Below, piece after piece: positions 49,901-59,609 of a stretch of 64,000 bases of DNA (the first letter of the stretch is position 1; every line of letters begins with the position of its first letter). A model generated the notes under the pieces. The model saw only the letters and a list, made by a program, of their open reading frames with translations, was not told the DNA's origin and did not search any database. The position numbers and the translations under genes were made by a program. Where the stretch lies: contig JAQJZZ010000008.1 in the NCBI GenBank assembly GCA_030077755.1, forward strand, positions 1,984,001-2,048,000, in the 5' to 3' direction. This stretch comes from Filosporella fistucella. Lineage: Eukaryota; Ascomycota; Leotiomycetes; Helotiales.

Positions 49901-50500
49901 TGTATCCGCACCCTTCCTGGCAACGGCAATCCTCACGAAAGCTGGAGATGGCGTATGATTCACATGGGCAAGCATCATTATAACCATGATGTCAGAAAGG
50001 AGCCAGACTATCATCTTAACGATTACCTCAAGTCTCATAGCCTGATCGGTGGCAAAAGTGTCGATCGAAGCATGAAGATTGGCAAAGCATCAGCTGAAAG
50101 TGCAGCGATAGTAGATGCTATGACCGCTATGTCAATCGAGACCAAAGCCCATATCGGAGCAAGAGACTTGCAAGACCACCAACAGCACCTATCACGAGGT
50201 CCTGTCACCTCCACCGAAGAGGAGCGGCAAAGAAGTTTGCTACGTTCGTGTCCTCTTTGCGAAAATTGCTACAAAGACGATGATGTTATGGATGACTATA
50301 TATGTGGCCATAAGGCGCACCGGGGCTGTGCTGAAGCTTGGGTCGCGAAGGAGGGGAAAGATGCAGAGGGATTGGGTTGTCCGGAATGGTAAATTCCTTG
50401 AGCACCGAAATGAGAGAAATAAGCTGATCAATACAGTCGACGAGATCGCGACGGGCGTCCTAGGTTGCCTACCCTATCAATGATGCAGAGCTTGGTTTAA
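43984..50500 (+). CDS. Giant C2H2 - C2 - DEP - RWD-like - RING-H2 fusion protein
   Basis: Five exons, 43984-44257, 44336-45116, 45162-47297, 47347-50388 and 50437-50500, join in phase to about 2,098 aa. In order: a helical domain (about 1-90; RKAVKLFERLLDQF, IWAGNIGAL) like the start of many fungal C2H2 proteins; an acidic linker; zinc fingers at about 335-485 (FECPYCWQIQ, YVCTFEEC, YRCHFCKYGTFD, AECPFCDDWEE, FQHHVGAHMEQLALFAVP). Then a possible UBX-like fold at about 664-725 (TLKVTVRMLDNKPHTRIF); a C2 domain at about 1006-1130; and a DEP domain at about 1445-1540 (KTRRWEGHIYENTFLGSEM, DGEFFYQIAL) close to that of IML1. An RWD/UBC-like strand follows at about 1787 (FEVPPDYPNSPPRIQ), then a CGFC...SWRWRMIHMGKHH zinc module at about 1912. 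A RING-H2 at about 2031-2085 (CPLC, CGHKAHRGC, CPEC) is completed by the last exon. I infer a ubiquitin-ligase-like signalling protein; its target is unknown. Confidence 0.82.
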
Positions 50501-51047
50501 GTGGTAAGAGCTTGAATTTGGGGACATCCTTTATGCTCGACTTCGAGCAGGGCAATAGCATATTGTAGTCGAAAAGAGTCAGCTACACCGGTAGTCTTTT
50601 CTTTAGCTTGTCAATCATCGAACCAGGTCCGTATAATCAATCCTCTAAGGAGTTCAGGCGAGTGATTTTAATTCTATGACTTACCAGCTAAATGTGTCAG
50701 TGTGGCCGAATCCAGTTACAATGAGAGTATATCATGTCATCCCGGGGAAAGGGGTAGCGACACTGCTGTTGGGAATCATGGCTCTCGGCATAGCCAGAAA
50801 CTAGTAGATGACATTTATGAAAATATTTCTGTCAACTCTTATTTAAACACATTGTATATGCATCTATCCTATGTGAATCTGACCTATATGCACCCATCTA
50901 ACATCATGCTTCTATCCAATCATACCCAAAATGCGCACTCGTTTCCGAGGATAAAATCGTACAAAACTCCAGCAATGGTTGATGATGCTTTTGAAGCTCA
51001 TGTACAACACCAAATCTTTAATTGGTTCATGTGCTCACGACTAGATC
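50501..51047. other. Convergent intergenic region
   Basis: This is the shared 3' flank of the giant RING gene (+) and the UBP16-like gene (-). A 143-codon plus frame (50702-51133) overlaps the latter's end and is not supported. Confidence 0.5.
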
Positions 51048-53105
51048 TCATAATCCGTCTCGTTCCAATTCGTAAAATAGTAGATATACTTCTTTCTGCA
51101 TCCCAAGCACATCGCTCGTCTTGCCCTCTTTGATTTTATCATCACTGATTCTCCACCAGCGATCACTTCGCTTCTTCCTCTTGCCTCTAACGACATCGCC
51201 CATACTCGTCCGTACTGTCTCCTTCCCAGAGCCATTCGTCTCCCTTTTTTCTGGGGTAGAGGTTGGAGATGAGGTAGAAGAGCCTTTAGACCTGGAGAGT
51301 TTGGTGGATATGGTAGAGCGGGCTGATTTTGCCATCGAGCGAATGCTGCTTGTATCCGAGTCTCGGGGAGCTGATGTGGGACCAACGTTTTTGGCTGTGG
51401 TTGTAGAGGATGTTGAGGCTGTGGAGGTGGAATGAGAGCGGCCATTTGAGATGTGTGAGTCTCCTGGTGGGGTATTACCATTCGTGTAAGGAAGTGAGGG
51501 AGAGGATGAGGCGGCAGAGGAAGGAGAAAGTAACTCGGGCGTACTTGAGAGTGTACTTGTTTCTACATCGTGCTTGTGGGTTGCTCCAATCTGTGGAGTA
51601 GATATTTCAGAGGAAATTGGTGTTGTAGGTTTACTGTATACGCCCACCGGCATAAATGCATTTGGGGTTGAAAATGGTGCTATGACAGCCTGCCTTCTAA
51701 ATGACTCGTAATGACCGGAATGATGACTGCCCTTGTGACAAACTACACTGGATAATCTGTAGAACCTCTGATTCAAGAGCCCACCTAGTGGTAATCGTTC
51801 GGGGAATGCAACTTTTGCAGAGTTCTTCATGGTAGATCGACCTGCGTCAAATATCGACCTTGAAAGATGTATCGCCATAATTTTCGGGAAATGGGTTATT
51901 CTCACATGTTTGGCAATCTTTCGTTTTGGAGCAAATCTGGTGTCTGGTAATTCAACACCTTCTAACTCTTCCTCGGGGTTTGTATCGATAGCAAGTTGTA
52001 ATTTGTCGATATAGGTCTTGATTTTTTCTTTAAACTTTTCGGAAGTTGATCTCGCATATTCTTGCTGATATGTTTCTAAAGCATGAACAAGGCGGCACTT
52101 CTCGCATTTGAAATCTTCGATATATTCAGTCTTGAACATCTGATCGAAGCAAGAACTGAGGGTAGTTGAGCTAACTTGCGGAACACTCAAAGTCAACGAG
52201 CAGAATGTTGTCGTCGTTGGCTGTGGTTTGAAGCCACACGTTAAACACTCGATCTGAGATTCAGACCCTCCTTCCAATGGGAACCCATCTTCATTGTCTT
52301 CTCCAGCCCTCCGTTCTCCCATGGACTCAACCAACGATTCCGCTGCCCCTCCACTCTGGTGAACCGACAAGATTTCAGGCTCGGATATAATGGGGGCGGA
52401 TTGTAACGCCGGGGATTTGTTCACGATCGATTGCTCCAATTCACCATTGACGGGCTCTTCTGGCGAACTATTTATAATTTCTCCATTTTGGACACTCCGC
52501 GAGAAGTCTCTTGCTCTATGTCCAGCGTGGTATTCGTCGCATAGCCGTTCTGCGACAACCTGGAGAAATTCTTGCGCATCTTGCTGTTGCCGGCTTATCC
52601 TTTGCCTGAAAGCATTCTCCAAACATTTGACGAATTCCCCAGCTGAAATTGTCTTCTTCCATATTGGTCGTTCGTTCAAAGCATCTAGAATATCCTTCAA
52701 GCCGCCTGTGACCAATCCAGCTTGCAGCCCCTTCGTCTTCCACGGCGGCATCCCCGGACGCGCGGGATCAGATACGACAGTTTCATAGACATTATCTCCA
52801 TCCAACCTTCTCCTATGTGTCTCGCGGATGAGGTAAATTCGCAGGTCCCCCAGTCCTGCCAGCGCTTGGAGGACTGAGTTTATAAAACAATCATTTGCGG
52901 GATTTGTGAGCCCGACAATGGTCTTCTTTCGCGAACTCGCAGAGCTACTTGCTGACTCTCCATCGATGAAAAAGGTTGGAGCAAACACGTATACAAGAGC
53001 AATGGCTGCTAATGATGTGGCAGCTGCGTATGTTGCTACCTGGAGCTGCTTGTCCGGCATGTCGAGGGTTTTGGAAGAATGGCAAAGGTCGACTGCATGC
53101 GGCAT
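51048..53105 (-). CDS. UBP16: Ubiquitin-specific protease, UBP16/USP30-like
   Basis: A single exon of 685 aa; a second in-frame start at 53060 (MPDKQLQVA) is equally possible. The N-terminus has one membrane segment (ATYAAATSLAAIALVYVFAP, about residues 24-43), as in yeast Ubp16 and human USP30, which sit on the mitochondrial outer membrane. The Cys box is GLTNPANDCFINSVLQAL, with the nucleophile at about Cys73. It reads ANDC where most USPs have GNTC. CxxC pairs for a structural zinc are CLTCG and CEKC. The His box is SSVVCHKGSHHSGHYESFRR. The last strand DRWWRISDDKI is followed by VYLLFYE. A Ser/Thr-rich insert separates the His box from the end. The enzyme removes ubiquitin from proteins, probably at mitochondria. 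It is convergent with the RING-bearing gene, perhaps by chance. Confidence 0.93.
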   Translation of the reverse strand: MPHAVDLCHSSKTLDMPDKQLQVATYAAATSLAAIALVYVFAPTFFIDGESASSSASSRKKTIVGLTNPANDCFINSVLQALAGLGDLRIYLIRETHRRRLDGDNVYETVVSDPARPGMPPWKTKGLQAGLVTGGLKDILDALNERPIWKKTISAGEFVKCLENAFRQRISRQQQDAQEFLQVVAERLCDEYHAGHRARDFSRSVQNGEIINSSPEEPVNGELEQSIVNKSPALQSAPIISEPEILSVHQSGGAAESLVESMGERRAGEDNEDGFPLEGGSESQIECLTCGFKPQPTTTTFCSLTLSVPQVSSTTLSSCFDQMFKTEYIEDFKCEKCRLVHALETYQQEYARSTSEKFKEKIKTYIDKLQLAIDTNPEEELEGVELPDTRFAPKRKIAKHVRITHFPKIMAIHLSRSIFDAGRSTMKNSAKVAFPERLPLGGLLNQRFYRLSSVVCHKGSHHSGHYESFRRQAVIAPFSTPNAFMPVGVYSKPTTPISSEISTPQIGATHKHDVETSTLSSTPELLSPSSAASSSPSLPYTNGNTPPGDSHISNGRSHSTSTASTSSTTTAKNVGPTSAPRDSDTSSIRSMAKSARSTISTKLSRSKGSSTSSPTSTPEKRETNGSGKETVRTSMGDVVRGKRKKRSDRWWRISDDKIKEGKTSDVLGMQKEVYLLFYELERDGL

Positions 53106-53597
53106 CAGCTCAACATTTCTGTAACAGATCTACAATTCCCAGGTTGTCTGCATCTATGTCGTTCGAATGGTAGTTTTGCAATGATTGTGTGATTCAGGGT
53201 CTTCTCTGGTTCACCCCGGAGCTACAAGGACGAACGGGCCGAATTGTCGTAAGAAACGTGGGATGAAAGCAGATGCGAGTAATACAGCATTAAGCTGAAC
53301 GATAGTTCCTTCCCCAGGCTAATAACGTGTGCTAGATGGATACCACGCATGAAGTTTCCGATCGGACAAACCCAGGAGGTTTAAGGTACAGAATGAAAAC
53401 TTCCCCAAATTTCCAGAATTTGATATGTCAGGGCGGATGTCAGGGCAGTCGGAGATCTTGAAATCGGAATCGGCAACTCTAAAATCCGATCTTCTGTGAT
53501 AAAGGCACGGCTGGGGTGCCAATAAACATCAGTTTTCTAGAGCTCAGCTCAGATTCTATGTTGGCTTTCAGAACACGACATCTCAAATACCGCCTCA
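53106..53597. promoter_or_regulatory. Divergent promoter region, UBP16-like and bL9m genes
   Basis: The starts of the two flanking genes face apart across about 490 bp, so both promoters lie here. No specific elements are recognised. Confidence 0.4.
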
Positions 53598-54579
53598 ATG
53601 GTATCGCCACTAATAGCCAGAGCTCCTCAATGCTCGTCATGTCTTCGGCGGATGGTGGGAGCCTTCGGGGACACTACCCAGTTTCCTGCTGGTCAGCAAA
53701 TTAGGGGGAAGAAGAGGCTTGCAAAGCCAGTTACTGTCAATGTGCAATTGCTACAAAATGTCCCTGGTTATGGCAGAAGAGGTAGGCTTTTCTACTGGTT
53801 TAGCACACGGACACAAATACTGACAGTCACAGGCGCTGTCATTCCAGTAACCCCGGGCGTAATGCGCAATATTTGGTATCCAAAGAAAATGGCGGAGTAT
53901 CTGACAGCAGAAAAGCTTCAAGCATTAGGGGCAAAGAAGGATGCTGTTGTAGAGCGCGATGCTACTTTCCGAAGCAATATGGAGAGAAGAATAGAAAAGC
54001 AAATGGCCAAGGAGCAAGAAGCGCTTGCAGCGGCGGCAGCAGCAGAAGCACAGGCAAACGAGGCTTATGCACCTTCAGAGCCTGAGAAAGAGGTGGCGCC
54101 GCATGTTGATATTGACTTGCTCACTGTAAGCTCAGTCCATTTAGGAAGGCTATTCTCACTACTAATTTCAAATGCAGCCCCAACAAGCGACTACCATTCT
54201 GGAAGGTCTATTGCCGCCCAATTTAGATTTCTACCGAACTCCTATTACACCAACAGCCCCGAAAAGAGTGTCTCCTTCTATTCCCGCATCAGCTTCGATA
54301 TCTATAGGAGACAGAGAAAAAGCTGCCAAAGGACAGAACGGCAAGACCAGCATATATGGTTCGGTATCGACGAGTGATATCGCAGTCAATCTTAAAGCCA
54401 TTTTAGCTGAGGATGAGAAAGGATCACGGGTGGTCTTGTCCCCGGACAAGATAATCTTTGTGGACGAGATGGATGAGCACGATCGTGTAAAGCATTTAGG
54501 GATATATGAGATTGAAATCCAGCTTGAAGGAGCTACAGAAGCGGTACGGCGAACAATTCAGGTCCACGCCCAGGATTAA
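53598..54579 (+). CDS. MRPL50: Mitochondrial large-subunit ribosomal protein bL9m
   Basis: Three exons, 53598-53781, 53833-54125 and 54178-54579, join in phase to 292 aa. The N-terminus (MVSPLIARAPQCSSCLRRMV) suits a mitochondrial presequence. The L9 core follows: KPVTVNVQLLQNVPGYGRRG, spliced to AVIPVTPGVMRNIWYPKKMAEYL, matching the bacterial L9 sequence of a GxKGxxxxVxxGYARNFLxP type. A long charged Ala/Glu/Lys helix connects to the C-terminal part (IAVNLKAILAEDEKG, DKIIFVDEMDEHDRVKHLG). The first intron (51 bp) is a multiple of three and has no stop, so an unspliced reading stays open, but it would insert LFYWFSTRTQ into the L9 core. The protein is part of the mitoribosome large subunit. 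The yeast name is given by homology of the L9 domain. Confidence 0.88.
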
Positions 54580-55783
54580 GCCCTTGGAAATGATGACTTT
54601 GTACAAGTACGTAGGTTATGATTGTAATATTACACCGTTCAAGCGCTTATATCGATCGATGGATCCGGCCGCGGGTCAAAGAGAGGTAATTCTATGATGA
54701 GTATCTGTTATATGCCATTTACAATCTCTCACTCGAACGACCGAAGATGTTACTGATAATGCAAGCTATGTGGTCTATATGGCCAGGCACTTTCCTCGGC
54801 ATTCCGCTCGTTCTAGCTAAGTATAAGAGCGTTTAGTTGCCGAAACCGACATCGTTTAAACCTTTGAGCTGTCTAGTATATTGGATCGGTTGGCTATGGC
54901 ATGTCGGACTTCTCCCACATGCGTGAGGCCCGTGGAGAGTGAGTGCTTTAAGAACTTCAGAACAGTAAGGTAGTTGACGTCTAGAATCCAGAAATGATGA
55001 AAGTTACCGGAAAAACTTTCGTATGTATCATCTGAAGGAAGCCAGTTTTGGCAGAAATACTATTTTGGTTTCCAGTGTTCTTACCGCCTGCGGAAAAATC
55101 GCTCATTAAAAGAAGCAGGATGGTGGGATTAGCAACCGCAAGTAAACAGTCTTTGATAGGTTCCGAAGAAACTTGACACATCCATCTGATATCCCTCAAC
55201 CGGCATCAGGGAGTGGGGGATTTGCTTTCAGCCGTCTTCTCTCAACATATCCCACGAATTCCAATCCGATGTTCGCTTCTTATATCGAAATCTCAACACA
55301 GTAGCCCATGAATCGTCGCAATCTCTTCTATTGTCATCTAGGTTCGCCTTGAGTTCCCATTATCTAGGACCCGGAAAGCTGTCCGCTGCCAAGGTTCCTC
55401 CGAGAGATCCCGGGATCTTGTCGGGCAAAAACCTAGCGTAGTTACTCTACCGAAAGCCGCCATGAGTTCATTACCCCACTACGAAACAGACAGAACCAAA
55501 CCTCATTTCCATACTCTGTCTCCATACGACCGACAAGACTGAAGAAAGACTTAATACCAACTTTTGTGATAACTCTCTGCTGTAAGTCATGCCTCACGTC
55601 CCTCTGCAAAATTTTCCCTGCAGATCTAAGATAGTGAACGCCTTTGTGACGCAAGAAGCTAGTGGTGGGGTCAGTTTGTTTTTCTGAGAGATAAACGGCC
55701 CGGTGTCGAGTTTTCCTCAACAACATATACTGACCTTCACCTCCTCTAGATCCTACTACAATCCATACAATACTTTTGCAATC
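54580..55783. other. Intergenic region upstream of aldolase
   Basis: A 1.2 kb gene-free stretch that should contain the aldolase promoter in its right half. The 182-codon minus frame (55442-55990) overlaps the start of the aldolase gene antisense and is a shadow. No RNA gene is seen. Confidence 0.5.
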
Positions 55784-57174
55784 ATGGGTGCTCAAGACGT
55801 TCTCACTAGAAAGACCGGAGTCATCGTTGGCGATGACGTCCTCCGTGTATGTACAACCCAATTGTGATACCATCTTCGAAATCGATAGCTGCAAGCACGC
55901 ATACCACGAGTCTTCTGCTTGGCATAGCTGGCATTCACACTTCGAAACTCGATTGAGCGATGATACTGACACCCTTGAATAGCTCTTCAATTATGCTCAA
56001 GAGCACAAGTTTGCCATTCCCGCTATCGTACGTCTTCGAACATTACCCCTCGAGCATTACCCCTCCTCCAAATTTGAGTCCTCTAACGCTAGCAGAATGT
56101 CACCTCCTCTTCCACTGTCGTAGCATCCCTCGAGGCGGCTCGCGATGCTAAGTCTCCAATTATCCTTCAAATGTCCCAAGGTGGTGCTGCATACTTCGCC
56201 GGAAAGGTATATATCATAAATCTAAGTCTTGAGTTCGAATCTGATTGTTGGTTTATAGGGTGTTGGTAACAAAGACCAAGAGGCTTCAATTGCAGGTGGT
56301 ATTGCTGGTGCTCAATACATCCGCTCCATTGCTCCATCATATGGCATTCCAGTCATCTTGCACACCGATCACTGCGCCAAGAAGCTTCTCCCATGGTTGG
56401 ATGGTCTTTTGGATGCTGATGAGGCTTACTTCAAGGAGAAGGGCGAGCCCCTCTTTTCCAGCCACATGATCGATTTGAGTGAGGAGGAGGTCGATTTCAA
56501 CATTCAAACCACTGCCAAGTATCTCAAGCGTGCTGCCCCAATGAAGCAATGGCTTGAGATGGTAAGTTTGACACAATCATTCTCTGCCAATCGAATCTAA
56601 CGATGTGATTCAGGAAATTGGTATTACTGGTGGTGAGGAAGACGGTGTCAACAACGAGGATGTTGACAACAACTCTCTTTACACTCAACCAGAGGATATC
56701 CTTGCCATTTACAAGGCTCTCTCCCCAATCTCACCATATTTCTCCATTGCTGCTGGTTTCGGTAACGTTCACGGTGTTTACAAGCCTGGAAATGTCAAGC
56801 TTCACCCCGAGCTTCTCGGCAAGCACCAAAAGTATGTCAAGGACGCTATCGGAGCCAAGGAGGACAAGCCAGTTTTCTTGGTCTTTCACGGTGGATCTGG
56901 ATCATCCAAGCAAGAATTCCTCGACGCCATCTCTTATGGTGTCGTCAAGGTTAACTTGGATACCGATCTCCAATACGCCTACCTGACTGGTATCAGAGAT
57001 TATGTTCTTAACAAGAAGGACTACTTGATGCAACAAGTTGGCAACCCAGATGGAGAGGACAAGCCAAACAAGAAGTACTTCGATCCCCGTGTCTGGGTTC
57101 GTGAGGGTGAGAAGACCATGTCTGCCCGTGTTACTGAAGGTCTCAAGGACTTCAACACTGCAGGTCAACTATAA
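55784..57174 (+). CDS. FBA1: Fructose-bisphosphate aldolase, class II
   Basis: Five exons, 55784-55846, 55983-56027, 56096-56206, 56259-56561 and 56614-57174, all phase 0, give 360 aa, the usual length. It cleaves fructose-1,6-bisphosphate to dihydroxyacetone phosphate and glyceraldehyde-3-phosphate in the cytosol. Zinc ligands and active-site motifs are visible: the HTDHCAKKLLPW region, the SSHMIDLSEE loop, the GFGNVHGVYKPGNVKL histidine and the VFHGGSGSSKQEF histidine/phosphate loop, then VVKVNLDTDLQYAYL. The first two introns interrupt the N-terminal helix (MGAQDVLTRKTGVIVGDDVLR, then LFNYAQEHKFAIPAI, then NVTSSSTVV). Exon 2 is only 45 nt. Codon use is biased to C-ending codons, as expected of a highly expressed gene. 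It is a core glycolytic/gluconeogenic enzyme, unrelated to the neighbouring genes. Confidence 0.97.
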
Positions 57175-57922
57175 ATCAGAAAACGAACACAGGCGCAGGT
57201 GGTATGGGCAGAAAGCGGACAGATGAATGAATGAACACAATTCAGATTGTAACAAGCAAAATTATGATTCCCAGACTATGAGAACCGAAGTGCTTCACAG
57301 TGATTTCAAGGACATTGTTATAATATGATTCTATGAGTGATTGGAAGGCTTAATGGTCATCTTCATAAGATCAAGTACGAAATTTAATTTGTTGATTTGG
57401 CGCTAATTGTCGGTATGAGGTTAAACTTGCTTAAACCTTTAACGTTATCTAGATTAGCCGGGTTTGAGGCTATCGCAAATGAACGGGTAATTCCATCTTT
57501 CCCAGGGAATTTACGTATTGACAGTCTAGGTACACTCTCTTTCATCAAGCTGTTCTGATACTTTGATTATATCATAAACCAAGGGAGTAGCAAATATGGG
57601 AAATTAGCAAAGAGCATGTGTTCAAATTCTTTATGCGCTACTCACCTTGAGCTACCCTGAAATGTTGAACGGGGCTGAGTTGTCTGGGGAGCTGATTCCC
57701 AGTTCCTGATGACGTCTCGTTCGTGGGGCAATTTCTTTGGCAGTGATTAAACCCACCACCACTCTTAAGTCACTCCATTCCCTCTTCCAAAACCAATACG
57801 CAAAAAACCCACCTAGAGCGTTGTGATATCGTCTATAAACCAACCACCAGCGAAGTGATCGTGCACAATTTATTGCGTGGATCCGCCTACTTTAGAAGTT
57901 CCACCTCTCCACAAACGCGATA
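57175..57922. other. Intergenic region, aldolase 3' flank and KES1-like promoter
   Basis: There is no gene here. The AT-rich left half is the aldolase 3' UTR and terminator region. The right end is the promoter of the oxysterol-binding gene, with a short pyrimidine-rich leader (CCACCTCTCC) just before the ATG. Confidence 0.45.
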
Positions 57923-59182
57923 ATGTCCGCCAACGAGAAAGAAGGAGGAGCTGTGTCTGCGCAGAATAAGGGTTCATGGAGCGCATTTCTAAAGTCGATC
58001 GCATCATTCTCTGGGGATTTATCCTCATTGACTGCTCCTCCATTCATCCTCTCCTCGACCTCACTTGTTGAATTCTCCTCTTATTGGGGCGAGCACCCTT
58101 CAATCTTTGTAGCCCCTGCCAAGGAGAAGGATCCCCAAAAGCGCGCATTGCTGGTGTTGAAGTGGTTCCTGACTACTTTGAAGCAGCAGTATGCCAGTCG
58201 GAGTGAAAAATATGGGAACGAGAAGAAGCCCTTGAATCCCTTCCTGGGGGAGCTATTCTTGGGCAAGTGGGTAGATTCCGCTGGCACAACGGAGCTTGTA
58301 TCTGAGCAAGTCAGGTTAGTACCATCCTGATTATTGGCACCCAACTTCTAATGACATTGCAGTCATCACCCACCTGTCACCGCATATCAAATCGCAAATA
58401 AGGAGCATGGTGTTTATCTTCAGGGATATAATGCGCAAAAGGCTTCGTTCTCTCGTACAATCAACGTCAAGCAGATTGGACATGCCGTTTTCTCTATACC
58501 TGCCTACGACGAAACATATCTGATCACTCTTCCAAACTTGCATATTGAAGGTCTCATCTTTGGAGCACCATTCGTAGAGCTTAACGATAAAACATATATC
58601 ACTAGCAGTTCTGGATATACTGCAAAGATCGACTACAAGGGCGCCGGATGGATTTCAGGGAAGAGCAACAAATTCACAGCAATTCTCTATCCAACAGGCA
58701 AGGAGAAGGATGTACTCTATACCGTCTCTGGACAATGGACAAAGTCATTCGAAGTAATTGAAGGCAAGAAAAATGTCATCGACACCTACGACGCAGATGC
58801 GAACCCAACCACACCTTTGATCGTTGCCCCAATCGAGCAACAAGATCCAATGGAGTCTCGGAGAGCTTGGCAGAAGGTAGCTGCTGGAATTGCCGTTGGA
58901 GACATGGATGTCACTGGTGTAGAGAAGACCAAGATCGAGGAGTCGCAGCGGGAGTTAAGAAAGAAGGAGAAGGCTGAAGGTCGTCTTTGGGAGAGAAGGT
59001 ATTTCTCATTAGTGGAGAACGACCCTATTTTGAATGAACTTGGACCCGCTATCAGCCTCGACCCTGAAGCTGACAAGACGGGAGGGATTTGGAGATTTGA
59101 CGAGGCTAAGGCAAAAGCCCTGGCCACAAAGACAACAACTGCAGCGCCTGCTACAACAGCGCAGCCAGAGTTGAAGCAGTAA
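57923..59182 (+). CDS. KES1: Oxysterol-binding protein, KES1/OSH4 type
   Basis: Two exons, 57923-58314 and 58363-59182, join in phase to 403 aa, the size of short OSBP-related proteins without PH or ankyrin domains. The lid region ([20 protein letters not shown]) is followed by [38 protein letters not shown] and [16 protein letters not shown]. The family fingerprint EQVSHHPP is split by the intron: EQV plus the first two bases of Ser lie in exon 1. The C-terminal part includes [34 protein letters not shown] and [10 protein letters not shown]. Such proteins exchange sterol and PI4P between ER, Golgi and plasma membrane. The short Ala/Thr-rich tail after [13 protein letters not shown] is not part of the conserved barrel. 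Confidence 0.95.
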
Positions 59183-59609
59183 AATGGTCGGGTTGGCTGG
59201 CGCATTGAGGACGGGATTTGGAAGGGTTTCATTCAATCTCTGTATTACCACTAGATTAGCACGCATGGATAAAAGTAATTGCATTGCCTGCCAAATTCTG
59301 TTATAAATCATAAAATTTTGACGTTTCCCCAAAGTTTGTCACCGTGATGTTTGCTCGTTGGCGACTTCCCTTGTCCTCGACGGCTCCTCAAAGCAAGTTG
59401 GGTGGCCCGAGCCCAAGCTTGCAAGTCGCGGAACGCGCTGCCATCGACTGGAAAACAACACCAGAACACTTTGCAATCATAACCTTCGTCCAAGACCTCG
59501 ATTTCCTCGCTTTGTTAAATTCACATTTAAACAACGGTCGCAAACAGCTTCCAATTGCAAAATAGGATGAAAGCCGTAGATTAATCACTGGCAGGTCTTT
59601 GGCGCAAAG
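59183..59609. other. Short intergenic region
   Basis: This is the KES1-like 3' flank and the promoter or 5' leader of the 1,138-aa gene. Small overlapping frames at 59344-59681 are not supported. Confidence 0.4.

Noticed and set aside
55442..55990. 182-codon minus frame near aldolase exon 1
   Set aside because: It is antisense to the 5' leader, exon 1 and intron 1 of the aldolase gene and has no domain.
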